A stretch of DNA of 64,000 nucleotides. It comes from Glandiceps talaboti. Taxonomy: Eukaryota; Hemichordata; Enteropneusta; Spengelidae. Below the pieces are notes generated by a model. The model worked only from the letters and a program-made list of their open reading frames with translations. It ran no database searches and had not been told where the DNA came from. Shown piece after piece: positions 33,501 to 62,613 of this stretch (positions are counted from its first letter, which is position 1; the number at the start of each line of letters is the position of its first letter). The position numbers and the translations under genes were made by a program. The stretch covers positions 10,227,440-10,291,439 of the forward strand of contig NC_135571.1 of assembly GCF_964340395.1 (NCBI RefSeq), written 5' to 3'.

Positions 33501-36225
33501 AGTATAGAGTTGGCATTGATATGAATTTAGGGGGAAGTGACGTACAGACTTTGGTACGAATCTTCCATTAAATATCTTGTCAACAGCTTGTAGTATAATT
33601 GTAAAATTACATTAGCAATACAAACAGTTGACAATATCTTTACTGAAAGTTGTCAAGCAAGGCCTAATTGTCACTCCTGCCTAAGTTCTCATTTATACCA
33701 GCTCTGTACTGATAAGTGTAAATGAATGAAATCAACACATTTTATTTAACGAAAATGTGAAAAAAATGTCTTTCTGCTAAAATCTGTGATTCACAATAAA
33801 TGGCATTTCTACATAATACTCTGGTAATTGAGGTTTCGGTTTTCTAAGATAGACACAAACTAAAATTATTGTCATAACATGTTGATAACCCATAGAATGG
33901 ACGCTGGTTTAATTATAGTCTCAGAAGGGCACCTCTCTAGCTAAATAGTAATAATAATAATCCTTAATCTTCCACATAACTTCCGAAATTTGTTGAATAT
34001 TCGCCAAGAGCAATGCCCTAGTGTTGAACACAGTCCATAGAGGGACTGTGTGTGGATGAAGAAGGAGAAAACCAGAGTACCCAGGGAAACCAGCAGCACA
34101 GTTCGGCAGGGTCAAACTGAGTATCACCCTTCTTACATACAGACCAGGTTAAATCTTAATCAAACCCAGCCGACACTTGGCAGGTTCTAGACTCTCTTAC
34201 AGCCCTCGGAGCTTCGCTTTACTAAAATTAAAGCTAAACGAATTATTTTGTATTTACCGATACCAGCTATATAACCGTACTCGAATATCCTTGTACTGTG
34301 CGCCCTCATCGACCATGATAGAGATAACCATTCGTTGACGTGTGACTGCGACGCTCTGTGTTATCGCGAAGCCCCGAGGACTTCGCGAAAATACGGAGCG
34401 TCGCAGTCACACGTCAACGAACATATATCTCTATGTGGTCAATGAGGGCGTACAGTACAAGGTTGTTCGAGTACGATGGAGTACGTTATGTAGATGGTAT
34501 CGGTACATACAAAATAATTCATTTAGCGTCGTTTTTGTAAAGCGAAGTTCCGAGGACTGTGAGAGAGTCTAGGCTGGTTCTAAAGTGGACTGCACAGGTA
34601 AAAGGTGTACAAGCAAATCACTCGGCCCCTGACAACCCAAATACAGTACAAGCTTGGGCAGGGACAGTGTGATATTGTACTTATTACATGTAATATCACA
34701 CACTACAAGAGGATTATCTACCTGATACATACCTATATCACACACTACAAGAGGATTATCTACCTGATTCTTACCTTAGCTTCAAGAATACTCAATGTTG
34801 TTTCAAGTTTTTGTAACCTAAGGTTAAGATTTGCTAATTTCTGAAAGAAAAAAACAAATAGAATAAAACAGATAAATTTGTCATCGTGAAAATTTTCACC
34901 CAATAACCTGGTCAATCACAACTTGCAGTCCCTTAAACCATGGCAACTAGTCAGACTGTCATTATTCAAATGAATCAGTATGTAAATATTCATGGCGTTA
35001 CGCTATGTGATGTGGTCATTTACATATACTTTATGTAAATTTAACCCTACGGCAGCTGGATAACCATATTGTAATAACGACTTTTGGGGTGTGGCTACAT
35101 GAATTGTTTGAAATTATTCTCAACACAAGAAGGGCTAGGAGGTATGACCAGCTGACAATGTATCTTGAGAACACAGTACAACAGTCTATTCTATGCTTGA
35201 CTTACCTCTTCACATACACAGGAGAATTTATTAAGAAATCTGACAGTGTGTGTTATAAAATGATTTAGAAAAGCTAACATTCTCTTCTGATGTATTGCTT
35301 CCACCTAAAATAAAAAAAGAAAGAAGAAAGAGAAATTGAAAAATGTTATGTCGCAATCTGTGTTTTTGTATCAGTGTCTCACTAAATGCTTATAATGCTA
35401 TCAACACCAACCAATTAATGTGGTTTAGAAATCATACACTCAAAGTGATTGGTTGAAAAAAACCCCCAACTGATTGGTCACAATGGGGAGTGATAACGTA
35501 CATCAGCCGTATTGACTATATTCAAATGAAGTCAATATGTAAATGTGCACTCATTGAGATGAACACAAGACTGACATAATTTACATATTGTGATATATAA
35601 ATATCTAAATACAGGCATGCTGATAACTGAATGGGAGGGGGGGGGCATGGTTAAATTAACATTTTGCCACTAACTGCATTACAAACAGCTAGTCAGGCAG
35701 TGGTTTAAATTCACAATGCAGGCTATATTTTTTGCGACTTGAAATATTCAGCAAACCATTACATGAAACATTTCAGTAATTCTAGTGATCTGAATGATAT
35801 GTATATCATTCGAAACGTGTACATTGACTACCACTGACAAACATTCAAGCATAGAAGTATCACCCACTAAGTTACAGCAAAACACAATTTAGAAATTATA
35901 GTATATAGCCAGTTGTAGCTACTATTCTAGTATATAATTGCACTGTAGAAGGGTGATTACATTTACAATAATCTGGCCCAAATAACAGAAACAACAAAAA
36001 TCGTTGACAGCGCCATTATCAATTTGATTCCTGTTCGATATTTACGGCGATACATGTACATGCAGAGTCAATGGTACACCCCCTTGTTGAAATGTAAATA
36101 CGGTAGTATCAATAATTATATTCAGAATGTATGCCTTATTTACTAAAATTAACAGAAATTACGTGGAGACTAACCTTAGTTAAATCTACACCAGCTCCCA
36201 CCAACGGTAAGCCATCTTCGTCCAT
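30551..36225 (-). CDS. WASHC3: WASH complex subunit 3 (CCDC53), 7 exons, 200 aa
   Basis: Exons on the minus strand: 36225-36175, 35304-35206, 34840-34775, 33399-33274, 32371-32273, 31780-31716, 30647-30551. The sum of 603 bp gives 200 aa plus stop; human is 194 aa. WASHC3 is a small coiled-coil subunit of the WASH complex, which activates Arp2/3 actin branching on endosomes. Matching landmarks are the start MDEDGLPLVGAGVDLTKVE, then KRMLAFLNHF, VRFLNKFSCVCEEKLA, the heptad-like LRLQKLETTLSILEAK, QDPRYATYFKML, and an acidic tail SDDFSDDDDDDDSYSD. The Ala/Gln/Thr-rich middle (exons 4-5) is variable in the family. All junctions are GT-AG and in phase. Confidence 0.96.
30745..30830 (+). repeat. 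tRNA-like SINE head (tentative)
   Basis: GATTCAAACC with AGAGTGGCTGGCTTTGAATC about 30 bp upstream resembles the B and A boxes of a tRNA-derived SINE. It lies directly left of repeat J copy 2 (30868-31218), in WASHC3 intron 6, so the two could be head and body of one element. Confidence 0.3.
30868..31218 (+). repeat. Dispersed repeat J, copy 2 (paired octamer motifs)
   Basis: Collinear with 855-1210. The CACTGCAGTGCAATAC start, both ATGCAAAT octamers with the same spacing, CACGTGATCACATAA, CAGTGTTTTCTGCTGC and TCTGTCATACT are all kept. It lies in WASHC3 intron 6. Confidence 0.75.
31275..31560 (+). repeat. Dispersed repeat K with internal triplication
   Basis: Three ~78 bp units of CCCAGCTGTATAATTGGG, ACCTGGTAGGATAGAGGTTG and CAATGTGAATGCTGTAATCC, followed by a tail with CTGAGGCTGCAATGCAC. 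The unit matches, inverted, the repeat at 57617-57815. Confidence 0.8.
32726..33044. mobile_element. Candidate insertion splitting the 50 bp array
   Basis: The 50 bp unit (CTAGTACACCCATTCTACTG) is present once at about 32698 and resumes at about 33045; the 320 bp between is unrelated. Its ends carry partly inverse sequence (CCCAAACATGATTG and CAATCATGGTTCGG). This looks like insertion of a small DNA element into an existing array. Confidence 0.45.
33045..33264. repeat. 50 bp tandem repeat next to the WASHC3 exon 4 donor
   Basis: Four to five copies of a 50 bp unit: CCCCCTAGTACACCCATTCT, AC(T/C)GATCTGATGTTACG, TTTGTTGTGTGAA. The array abuts the donor (33273). In transcript orientation ACAAACGTAACATCAG in the unit resembles the true junction ACAAACA|gtaagtgac. 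Confidence 0.92.
34187..34572. mobile_element. Fold-back element E, complete copy, in WASHC3 intron 3
   Basis: A 386 bp near-perfect inverted repeat. The left end CTAGACTCTCTTACAG and CCTCGGAGCTTCGCTTTAC are mirrored at the right. Arms continue through TGTATTTACCGATACC, GTACTCGAATATCCTTG and GACGTGTGACTGCGACGCTC to a centre near 34370 that is itself a hairpin (CGAAGCCCCGAGGACTTCG). A related interrupted copy is at 21488-21800. Confidence 0.85.
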
Positions 36226-36323
36226 AATTTTTCGAGTGTATTACGACTTTCCACTACTCCACGGTGTCTCCGAGCTCCGTTCTTCGCTGTGATGACAATC
36301 TCACATGACAAGGTCATGACGGG

Positions 36324-36375
36324 TCACTTCCGTATATCACTTCATTACGACAGAGGGCGCTGTTGCATTGCAACG
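36324..36375 (-). promoter_or_regulatory. WASHC3 promoter motifs (ETS-like, X-box-like)
   Basis: About 100 bp above the ATG the plus strand reads GGTCACTTCCGTAT, which on the sense strand contains CGGAAGTGAC, an ETS/GABP-type motif common in TATA-less housekeeping promoters. At about 36363-36375 GTTGCATTGCAAC is a palindrome similar to an RFX X-box. Function is inferred. Confidence 0.35.
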
Positions 36376-37881
36376 GGTAACAAACCAAAACATTGTATAA
36401 ACTGACACCATAAACTGACACCCCACCACTGTCTATGCTGACACCTTGGCGGCAGGTGATACAAGAAATTGCTCACATTTAGGAAGTGTCACATCAATGT
36501 ATTTGTGATATCCTTCCATTAACTACAAAAACTGCAATGTTATTTGTTTTTGTTTTTTTATCGTTCAATGTTTTGACGTACTCAAAAATAACAAACCTAG
36601 GAACAGTGTTTTTTTCGTAATTTCTATGGATGTCACCGATCAAAGTGAATTATAAGTAAAATACATGGGATAGCTATATTAATTATAGCGACACTAGTTG
36701 CAACTGGAACGTCTTTTTCTTTTATTCAACACACACAAAAAACACCTGTTATGATGATGAACACTGGCAATCGTATAATCGACTGTAACATATAGATACG
36801 TCGTGTGTCGGTCCGCCCTCACCGGTCTGCTCTGAAAGGGGTTGTCGATGTGTGAGGGCAGCCCTTCACGGTGTCCCTTACAGCCTATAGTATTACCCTA
36901 CCTCTCCTTACAACTCTTTATTGACATACGAGTTCAGTTACATCGTAGATAATAGAGGGGAAATCCCAACCGGTCTATTGTTACTCAATTCAAACAAATA
37001 CATAGAAACACTGAACACAACATGCAAAGCTGTCAACACTCTTAGATCCTGAGGGCTAACTACATGTGTACTAGTATATAGAGTGATCTGAGGTTTGGTC
37101 ATAGACACAGGGTCGTGTAATATTTCATAGATTGTTGTTTTCCAGGTCTACAGACTAAATGTAACAACATTTTGAATAATGTATATTCCTACATGTAAGG
37201 GATTTCTTCGTAGTATAGAGATTGATACATTTGTACGATATTTTCCTAAGAAAACGACATTCTAAGCAATAAGAAAACAACAATCTATTAAATATTACAT
37301 GCCCCTGTGGTCATAGACCCTCACGTTGGTGAAGAGGGTCTGTGGTTTGATGTGACGTTTTAAACATCGTGAAGAACTTTTGATTTTCATTTCGTATTCG
37401 AATCACGTAAACATTGAGGGTTTGGCTTTTAAAACTGCGCTAATGCTTTTCCGAGTAGTCAACCAACATTATACCCTTTAGCTGTCAAAATGTTGACTCA
37501 GTGTTTGACATATACTCACTGCAATTGTTAAAATACAAATAATTAGACATTGTCAATTTATCTATCTATTTATTATTATAAAAACAGTATAGCCTTACTT
37601 CATCGAGACGCTGATTTTTTTGCTGCGAACTCAAAAACAAACAACGCGACTGCATTTATTTCACCATACTGTGTCTACAGCCACATAAGTACGTTAACAT
37701 GTGTTGATTGACGTGTGATCCAATAATGTTCAGCGCGCGTGCACGTTACAAGTGGGTTTTTATAGCTAATAGTTTTAAACAAATCGTTCCAGTTGCAAAA
37801 TAGAGTATTTTTTTTAAATTTAATTTGTTTTTTAAATATCATTGATCTTTATACATTTTCTGAAGTGCGTACATGATTCTA

Positions 37882-38015
37882 GCGTTAGTTTTGATTTTTA
37901 GTTGTTTTTTTTCTTGTTTTTGAATTTTTCGTTCTGTCGTTTAATCGCAAACGCCGAAACAAAAAGCTTAAAACAGAAAAAGAACACAACAAACTCAAAA
38001 TCAAAACTAACGTTA
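37882..38015. mobile_element. Fold-back element G
   Basis: Arms starting AGCGTTAGTTTTGATTTT and ending AAAATCAAAACTAACGTT are inverse copies, each about 55 bp, with a loop near 37940-37965. No second copy is seen. Confidence 0.65.
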
Positions 38016-39427
38016 CAATTATTGCAGCTAATCACAGTCCTGTGAGCTAATACTAGTATATAACATATATAGTGGATACACGACTCTGTTCAGAATTAAA
38101 TGGAGATACTGATCATTGGTAGTTGGCGTATCTGAGAAGTAATTCGACTCGACGGTCTTAGCTTTGTAATGACCTTCCTAACGACCTTTGTAATGTAAGT
38201 TAGGCTATCAACTTCTCTTACGACCACCTCTGAAAATAATTTGCCCTTCGAAAACTACGACATGTATACGCGTCTGTGGGAAGTCGGGGTCACGAAGACG
38301 TGTCGGAGTTCTCGGTGCGTGTATTCCTAGAGATAGTCCAGAATACCTGTGGTCCTACCGACCAAGTATGCTAAACCACAGACACCTTCTTACTGCTTGT
38401 CTGTGGCTAAACTACCGCTGAGTGAGAACATGGATGTATTACCTCGGAATGTACTATGATCCTCTCGTCGAATGAAGCATAAACAATAGAGACATTCTAT
38501 CGTTGACAAATGTGTTTAGCCTCCACGGTCTACGCATGTGTGCAGTGAGTGTTAGTGAATCACGACAGTTACATAACGCTTTGTGTTAGGTTTGTTGTTC
38601 CCGCAAGCGTTTGTTATGTTGCTATGATACGGCGTTCTACTTTTGTGGACCAGCTGCACGATTACAATGCGACAGCTATCGAATACACGTTACGAATTAA
38701 TCATAATATTGATTACTACCCGAACTTTCTCGAGACATACCTGAACCGCGGAAGAATGTGGGTTAATATATTTCCATACTGAACACCTGAGAAACCACAG
38801 CAAGAAATTGAACGCGACGAGTTTCTGAACTAGACCGTGCAGGTCTTCCAGGCCCCTTTATAAAACGGCCTCCAAGGTCAGCATCTCAAGTCAGATCATG
38901 GAAGTGTAATACTTCCATGGTTAGACTGAACCCGCTGCATACAACTCCTACCTGCCACTTGTTGCCATGGAGACAGAATGAGCACCTCCACATTATAGCT
39001 AACACACGTAAATACAAATTAAATATGCATCCTGCAAAGACAGTTTAATTTTAAGAAACAACTCACATACCATGTAAACCGGTTAGTATTTTGATATTTT
39101 GTAAGAAGTTGTTAGTGAATTCCCCTTTTTTCTCTCGCCAAGTTACCATAAATTTCAACTGTACTTTTTGCTCTGTTTAGTGGGGCAGCTAGGTGAGAAA
39201 CCTTCGCTTTTGGCATGTTGAGATCCGAGAAGTGTAAACAATGGATACCTCTCCCAGTGTAAACAGAGTGGGTCTTGTTATGTAACTGGTAATCAAAAAT
39301 ATTTGCAAGTAGATTGAATCACCAACACAAACGAGGTCGCTTGTCCTACTTCTTTACAATGTAAAATTTTGCTGATGTTGCCTGTTTTCTAATTATGTAA
39401 ATTAGACCGCTAAAATCTGCTAGACAA

Positions 39428-39435
39428 TGACGTCA
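39428..39435. promoter_or_regulatory. CRE/MARE-like site upstream of the ABC transporter
   Basis: A perfect TGACGTCA palindrome followed by GC lies about 290 bp above the transporter ATG. TGACGTCAGC fits a CREB/ATF site or a half of a Maf recognition element. Vertebrate MRP genes are known to respond to Nrf2/Maf, so this is a reasonable regulatory candidate, on motif evidence only. Confidence 0.35.
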
Positions 39436-39721
39436 GCTTACATTTGAATAAATTATAAAATTATTCTGACTTCATCGGCCAGTTTTAGAACATTACACAT
39501 TGGGATTTATCGATTTGAAATGATTTAAAAGGAGAATTCTTTAACACTAGAGCGGCCAGACTGAAACGAGATTTTGATCTTGGAAGTCGACTGATAGAAC
39601 TAGACCCAGTGTCTCTGTGTTCACGTTGTAACTTGTACAGTTTAACATCAAAGTGACCGTGGTACTGTATTAGATCCTACAGTTGCAACTGAAGAATATA
39701 ACCGTGTTTCAATTGAGAGAC

Positions 39722-58123
<18,402 letters not shown>

Positions 58124-59037
58124 TTCGTGAAATCTCCAGGAATATGTACTTTTGTCTGAAATGACAAACTGAACCAAAACTTCAAAGGTCACCTGAGAGG
58201 ATACTTTGATAGACAACATTTTATTTTGCCTACTGGAGGAATGTTGATGATGTGATACAGTGAAGTGTTATTATGAATGACACTGAAATATAAAAAGTAC
58301 ACTTTCATTACAATTTAAGTGACTTTTCTAATTGAAATCTGCTTCAACTTATGAACAACGATTATACGAGGATACTTCAGCACACATCTATATTTTGTGT
58401 AGTGAAGAGCAGTGTGCCTGCTAAGCCAATTTGACATGCATGTGCCACTGATGCACACAATTTCTAATGATGCCACCAAAATTTGGTGTTCTCCATTCTG
58501 TCACTATGTGGTGACTCTCAAGAAATGTCACTTTTTCTTCTTTTGACTCACAACAACAAAATTTGGCTATCACTAGAGGGCACACTGGTGAAGAGTGTTG
58601 TTACTCCACAGAAATATAAACATACACTTCTATGACAATAGATGTGTTCTACTTGCAGTGACTAAACAAATGAACAGAGATTGACTGTTATAAATGTGCC
58701 AAAACAAGGTACCTGAGGGTACAGTGTTTATAATGTGAAGTTATTTAAGTCTGGTTTTATAACCAGCATCCGCCCAAGCTTAAAATAATTTCGGATACTT
58801 AAGATATGCAGAACTCAAGTCTAGAAATTATTAAAATGATAAATCTAAATTTAAAAATGTATTTTGAAAATTGTATATAGTGTTTATTTATTGCAATATT
58901 TTTTTTATTTTCTATTTTTATTTTTTTGTGTTAGAGTGATATGAAGACATTCAAATGAGTTACTCTCCATCATTTACAATACATGCAATTTGATATGAAT
59001 GTATTTCCATTTGCCAATGTATATACTTGTGTTTTTT

Positions 59038-59043
59038 AATAAA
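59038..59043 (+). terminator. Candidate polyadenylation signal of the ABC transporter
   Basis: AATAAA about 915 bp past the stop codon, at the end of unique AT-rich sequence without other genes and just before a CT microsatellite. No closer AATAAA was seen downstream of the stop. Confidence 0.55.
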
Positions 59044-59102
59044 ATGTATATATTATTACCGTGTTACACACTTGGCAGAATATCAGCATGATAGAAGGCT
59101 GC

Positions 59103-59106
<4 letters not shown>

Positions 59107-59184
<78 letters not shown>
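59107..59184. repeat. CT microsatellite
   Basis: About 39 uninterrupted CT dinucleotides, a homopyrimidine tract. Confidence 0.98.
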
Positions 59185-59187
<3 letters not shown>

Positions 59188-59906
59188 GATTAGTCTCTTG
59201 CTCAATTACTTACATTATTTAATAGGTCAGCAGAGATTTTTCATCGATGTGTTCACACTTTCCGTATGACATTGACATGCACTGTTGCAGACGACATTGT
59301 GGCTACACTGAATTCTGCCATGTTGTTTTGATCACGGCGATAAAAGCCAAATAAAAAAATGCGTTTCCATATTAAACCCGACAGGACCCTAGTCTAAGAC
59401 CCAACACTAAACATTTCTTAAACATTTAAAACAACGAGATAAGAATGTATCGTCTAAGTTCTTGACTTTCATGCACGTCTGTTTTCTTTCCCTAGTTCAT
59501 CAAACTATTACAGAAGGGGTATTTTGACTGACATTTTGTTTGTTTTTGCGTCGAAGCAATTTTTTTTTCAAAAAATAAAATAAAAATGAGATATCGCCCT
59601 ACCTATGATATTTCTAATGCCATGCTATCGGAAACTATTTTCTAAAAGGAATTTTTTGTTTGTTTTGGTCTGGTTCAGATTGTTACAATGTACGTAGAGC
59701 TCCATATGATATGCAGACGACATGCAATTCTGCCATGTTGTTTTGTCAACAAATCTCACTATTTCTCTCTCACGACTCTGAAAAATGTTTCAATTTTTCA
59801 ATTTTTTGTTAGAATTACCTAAAGACAAGTTGAGGGTCGACAGTGAAAAACTAGGTTTATACCGGAACCAAACAATTATTTTTATCTGACCATAGGCCAA
59901 ATTTAC

Positions 59907-59957
59907 CTTGAAGCCTTGGCCTGGGTTCCCGCTGATGAGTTGTATCGTCCTCGCCAT
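59907..59957 (-). CDS. Possible first coding exon of an unidentified gene
   Basis: On the minus strand ATGGCGAGG in a fair Kozak context opens a 17-codon frame (MARTIQLISGNPGQGFK) ending exactly at a donor, AAG|gtaaat. Upstream, 59960-60300 is richer in CpG than its surroundings and has CRE-like sequence (CTACGTCAC on the minus strand at about 60186-60194), as a promoter might. No second exon could be found, and downstream sequence is repeat-derived, so it may be chance or a gene remnant. Confidence 0.22.
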
Positions 59958-60450
59958 GGGGTTAAGGTGGGAATAAATAACAAATTCGTCTGCAATTCAA
60001 CACTTCCAACCGTATTATTCTCCGTCACCAAAGCAGTACAGTTCACAGGTTTGTAATACCAAACCTTTACATACTACGGTCCGCATACTGTACAACAACA
60101 CCGGACCTTACAGCATCAGCAGACAGTCCGCACAACTCGGATGTTCACGCTCAAACTGACTACAATGTTGCGAACTGTCCGGAGTGACGTAGTTGTTCCG
60201 GATTGGTCCAGAATAAGTAACGAAAATGACGCAGTTTTCTGTACTAAAGTAAAGGTACTAGCTGTCCTACATAATGCGTTTTGGGTCCATCTATAGTAAA
60301 CAGTAAATTACGGTAAACTACTAAACAAATCTTGCAAGATGGAGGTTCGAAACGCTTACCTATTTCTATATAGAAGACTCGAGTGAATGCAGCTCTGCTA
60401 GAATCATATTTTTTTCATCATTTTCATTAAGGTGTAAACAAATAAAATTA

Positions 60451-60603
60451 TGTGCTTCCGATTAAGCTTATGCTCAATTTTAGAATAGATGGGGTAAGTA
60501 GATTTTTTATTTTTATTTATATATATATATATATTATGAAAAAAGAGAGAAAAAATTACCTTCCCCACCTATTCTAAGACTAAGCGTAATCGGAACCACA
60601 CAA
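60451..60603. mobile_element. Fold-back element H
   Basis: TGTGCTTCCGATTAAGCTTA and TTTTAGAATAGATGGGG at the left are mirrored by CCCCACCTATTCTAAGAC and GTAATCGGAACCACACA at the right, with a loop of AT repeats. Pieces of the same family occur at 46615-46660, 56930-57000, 57185-57250 and 59800-59890. Confidence 0.7.
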
Positions 60604-60662
60604 TTTTTTTGGTTAGGCCTTATACTTATAGAACATTTTCTATAGCGGGCTTAGCCAGGGGC

Positions 60663-60833
60663 ATGAGGCAACAATTCTAGTGAAATCCGAACAATTCGTT
60701 TATTGGCACATAACACTCCCGAACTCGTTGACTATCTATTACATATTTTTAGGAATTACTTGTATGTTGTTTTTTGTCTTTATTTAAATGTTATTCCACT
60801 GTTGATATACACAAGAATTGTTGCCTCATACCG
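60663..60833. mobile_element. Short inverted-repeat element F
   Basis: Ends TGAGGCAACAATTCT and AGAATTGTTGCCTCA. The right part (60759-60833) recurs inverted at 21628-21703, with the same TTTTTTGTCTTTATTTAAAT and ATTCCACTGTT blocks. Confidence 0.55.
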
Positions 60834-61873
60834 GTATTAATACGCAATATAAAAGTGTTACCTATATATAATCGTACACTAGCACGATATATGAGGCAGT
60901 TTAATTTTTTCCCTTCATACTGTACTGAGTTAGTTGATTATCAAAAATAACAGCTCGTATCATCTGCCTTTGTTGATACTATTTACATGATGCCCCAAAA
61001 TCAATATCTATCTGTTCCAAACTTACACAAATATAACTCCCGTCAATATCAATATCAATATCTGTTCCACACTTACACAAATGTAACTGGCGTCAATATC
61101 AATATGTAACTCCCTCCAATATCATTTTATGAAAAATCTGTCTCAACAGAATGCTATAATCAATAATTATGATGACGTCACATTGGTTCAATATTGCGTG
61201 CAATTTTATTTGTACAAATTTGGAGATGTGAATAACGTAAACATCCTGAAATATCGATCAAAGTCGACCTTCCTGTCGACATTATTGGCATGTTTTGAAT
61301 AACAGACACGGAAATAGAAACGTCGGAGAAGTAAATAAGTTAAAGCTGTATTAGAACTGCAACTGGACCGATTTTTGAAATCCCATTTCTTAGATGTTAT
61401 GACTTACTATTGCACATCCTGAATAGTATTCATTCAACGTTAACTGTGGATCGATAAACACAGGAGTGCAAAACTAATGAGTAAAACAGTTCTGATAAAC
61501 AAATTCAATTCTGGCGTTTCGAATCAATATTCTTCCTCATAGGATATCAAGGCAAGATGTATTTTAGGTCATCACCTGACTGTATATCTAAATGTTACGG
61601 AATAGAATGACACACAGCAAGTTCTCACAAACACGGTTAAATATACGCAAGGAATAATGTGTAAAAATGTGTAAAATCCTAGTACAATAAATTCAATCAT
61701 ATTGATTCTAATTCTAGCATCGGCACTGTAAACTCAGTGCCCCCCCCCCCAAAAAAAAACAAAAACAAAAACGGATCGACCTCTAATTGGCATGTACTGT
61801 TTGTATGATCGAATTAATTACTCTCGTTACGACTCGTACACCTTTACGACTATGATGATGTTATACCACATCA

Positions 61874-61876
<3 letters not shown>

Positions 61877-61919
<43 letters not shown>

Positions 61920-61961
61920 GCTACTGCTGCTGCCGCTGCTGCTGCTGCTGCTGCTGCTGCT
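61877..61961. repeat. ACT/GCT trinucleotide array
   Basis: About 13 ACT triplets pass into about 12 GCT triplets. Poly-Leu and poly-Ser frames are repeat translation. Confidence 0.97.
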
Positions 61962-62144
61962 ACATAGACACATGGTAGACTTGGTACACCACACATGTTT
62001 GAACAATTGATTAGCCAACTTCATTGTGACCACACAGACGAAACTATTCAATATTTTCACGGTTAGAGGCGAAATACTTCTATCGTTATCAAGAAGTCGT
62101 CAAAAGTCTACATCAAAAGAAGGCCATCATTTGAACTTTAAATG

Positions 62145-62150
62145 TTTATT
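62145..62150 (-). terminator. Candidate polyadenylation signal of the GPCR
   Basis: AATAAA on the minus strand about 465 bp past the GPCR stop. A 3' UTR ending here would include the tandem repeat at 62225-62435. Confidence 0.35.
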
Positions 62151-62224
62151 TTGCTATAATAATAAAGGAAAACAAGATTATGACAGTACAAAAATCTCGT
62201 GGTTTAATGGTTTAGTGGTCTAAT

Positions 62225-62435
62225 ATTCTACAACCCATAACACCAAAGTTAAGCGTTTTCTGTCTGTACCACAATCGTTTATAGCATCCATATCAAGTAC
62301 AACCCATAACACCAAAGTAAAGCATTTTCTGTATGTACCACAATCGTTTACAGCATCCATATAAAGTACAACCCATAACAGCAAAGTAAAGTGTTCTCTG
62401 TATGTACCACAATCATTTATAGCATCCATATCATT
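62225..62435. repeat. ~68 bp triplicated segment downstream of the GPCR
   Basis: Three copies of TACAACCCATAACACCAAAG, GTACCACAATCGTTTA and TAGCATCCATAT. It probably lies in the GPCR 3' UTR. The short minus-strand frame through it is repetitive and not a gene. Confidence 0.92.
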
Positions 62436-62613
62436 CAAGTGTAAAAGTATACTGTTTCATTTGCTAAATGACCACATTAGAAAGGCCACATGCTAGGCTT
62501 GTAAATAAACCAATTGAAACAATATACTTTACACTTGATATGAAAGCTATAGACAAGTGTAGCACATATAGAAAGTGCTTTACTTCACTGTTACTGGTTG
62601 TATGTCAGTGCTT

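Larger units (their letters stand above)
36226..39721. other. Divergent intergenic region, WASHC3 and ABC transporter
   Basis: Both flanking genes start here and read outward. A fold-back (37882-38015) is present. Moderately CpG-rich unique sequence at 38100-38800 includes a 77-codon plus-strand frame (38549-38782) with no recognisable domain. No other gene seen. Confidence 0.55.
58124..62613. other. Convergent intergenic region, transporter and GPCR
   Basis: Holds the transporter 3' UTR (to about 59060), a CT microsatellite, fragments of an inverted-repeat family (59395-59890, 60451-60603), another short inverted repeat (60663-60833), a trinucleotide array (61877-61961) and the GPCR 3' region. 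A possible minus-strand first exon lies at 59907-59957. Otherwise no gene seen. Confidence 0.55.

Noticed and set aside
38549-38782. A 77-codon frame upstream of the ABC transporter
   Set aside because: No recognisable domain or homologue, no splice-site support; left as an unproven frame in the intergenic description.
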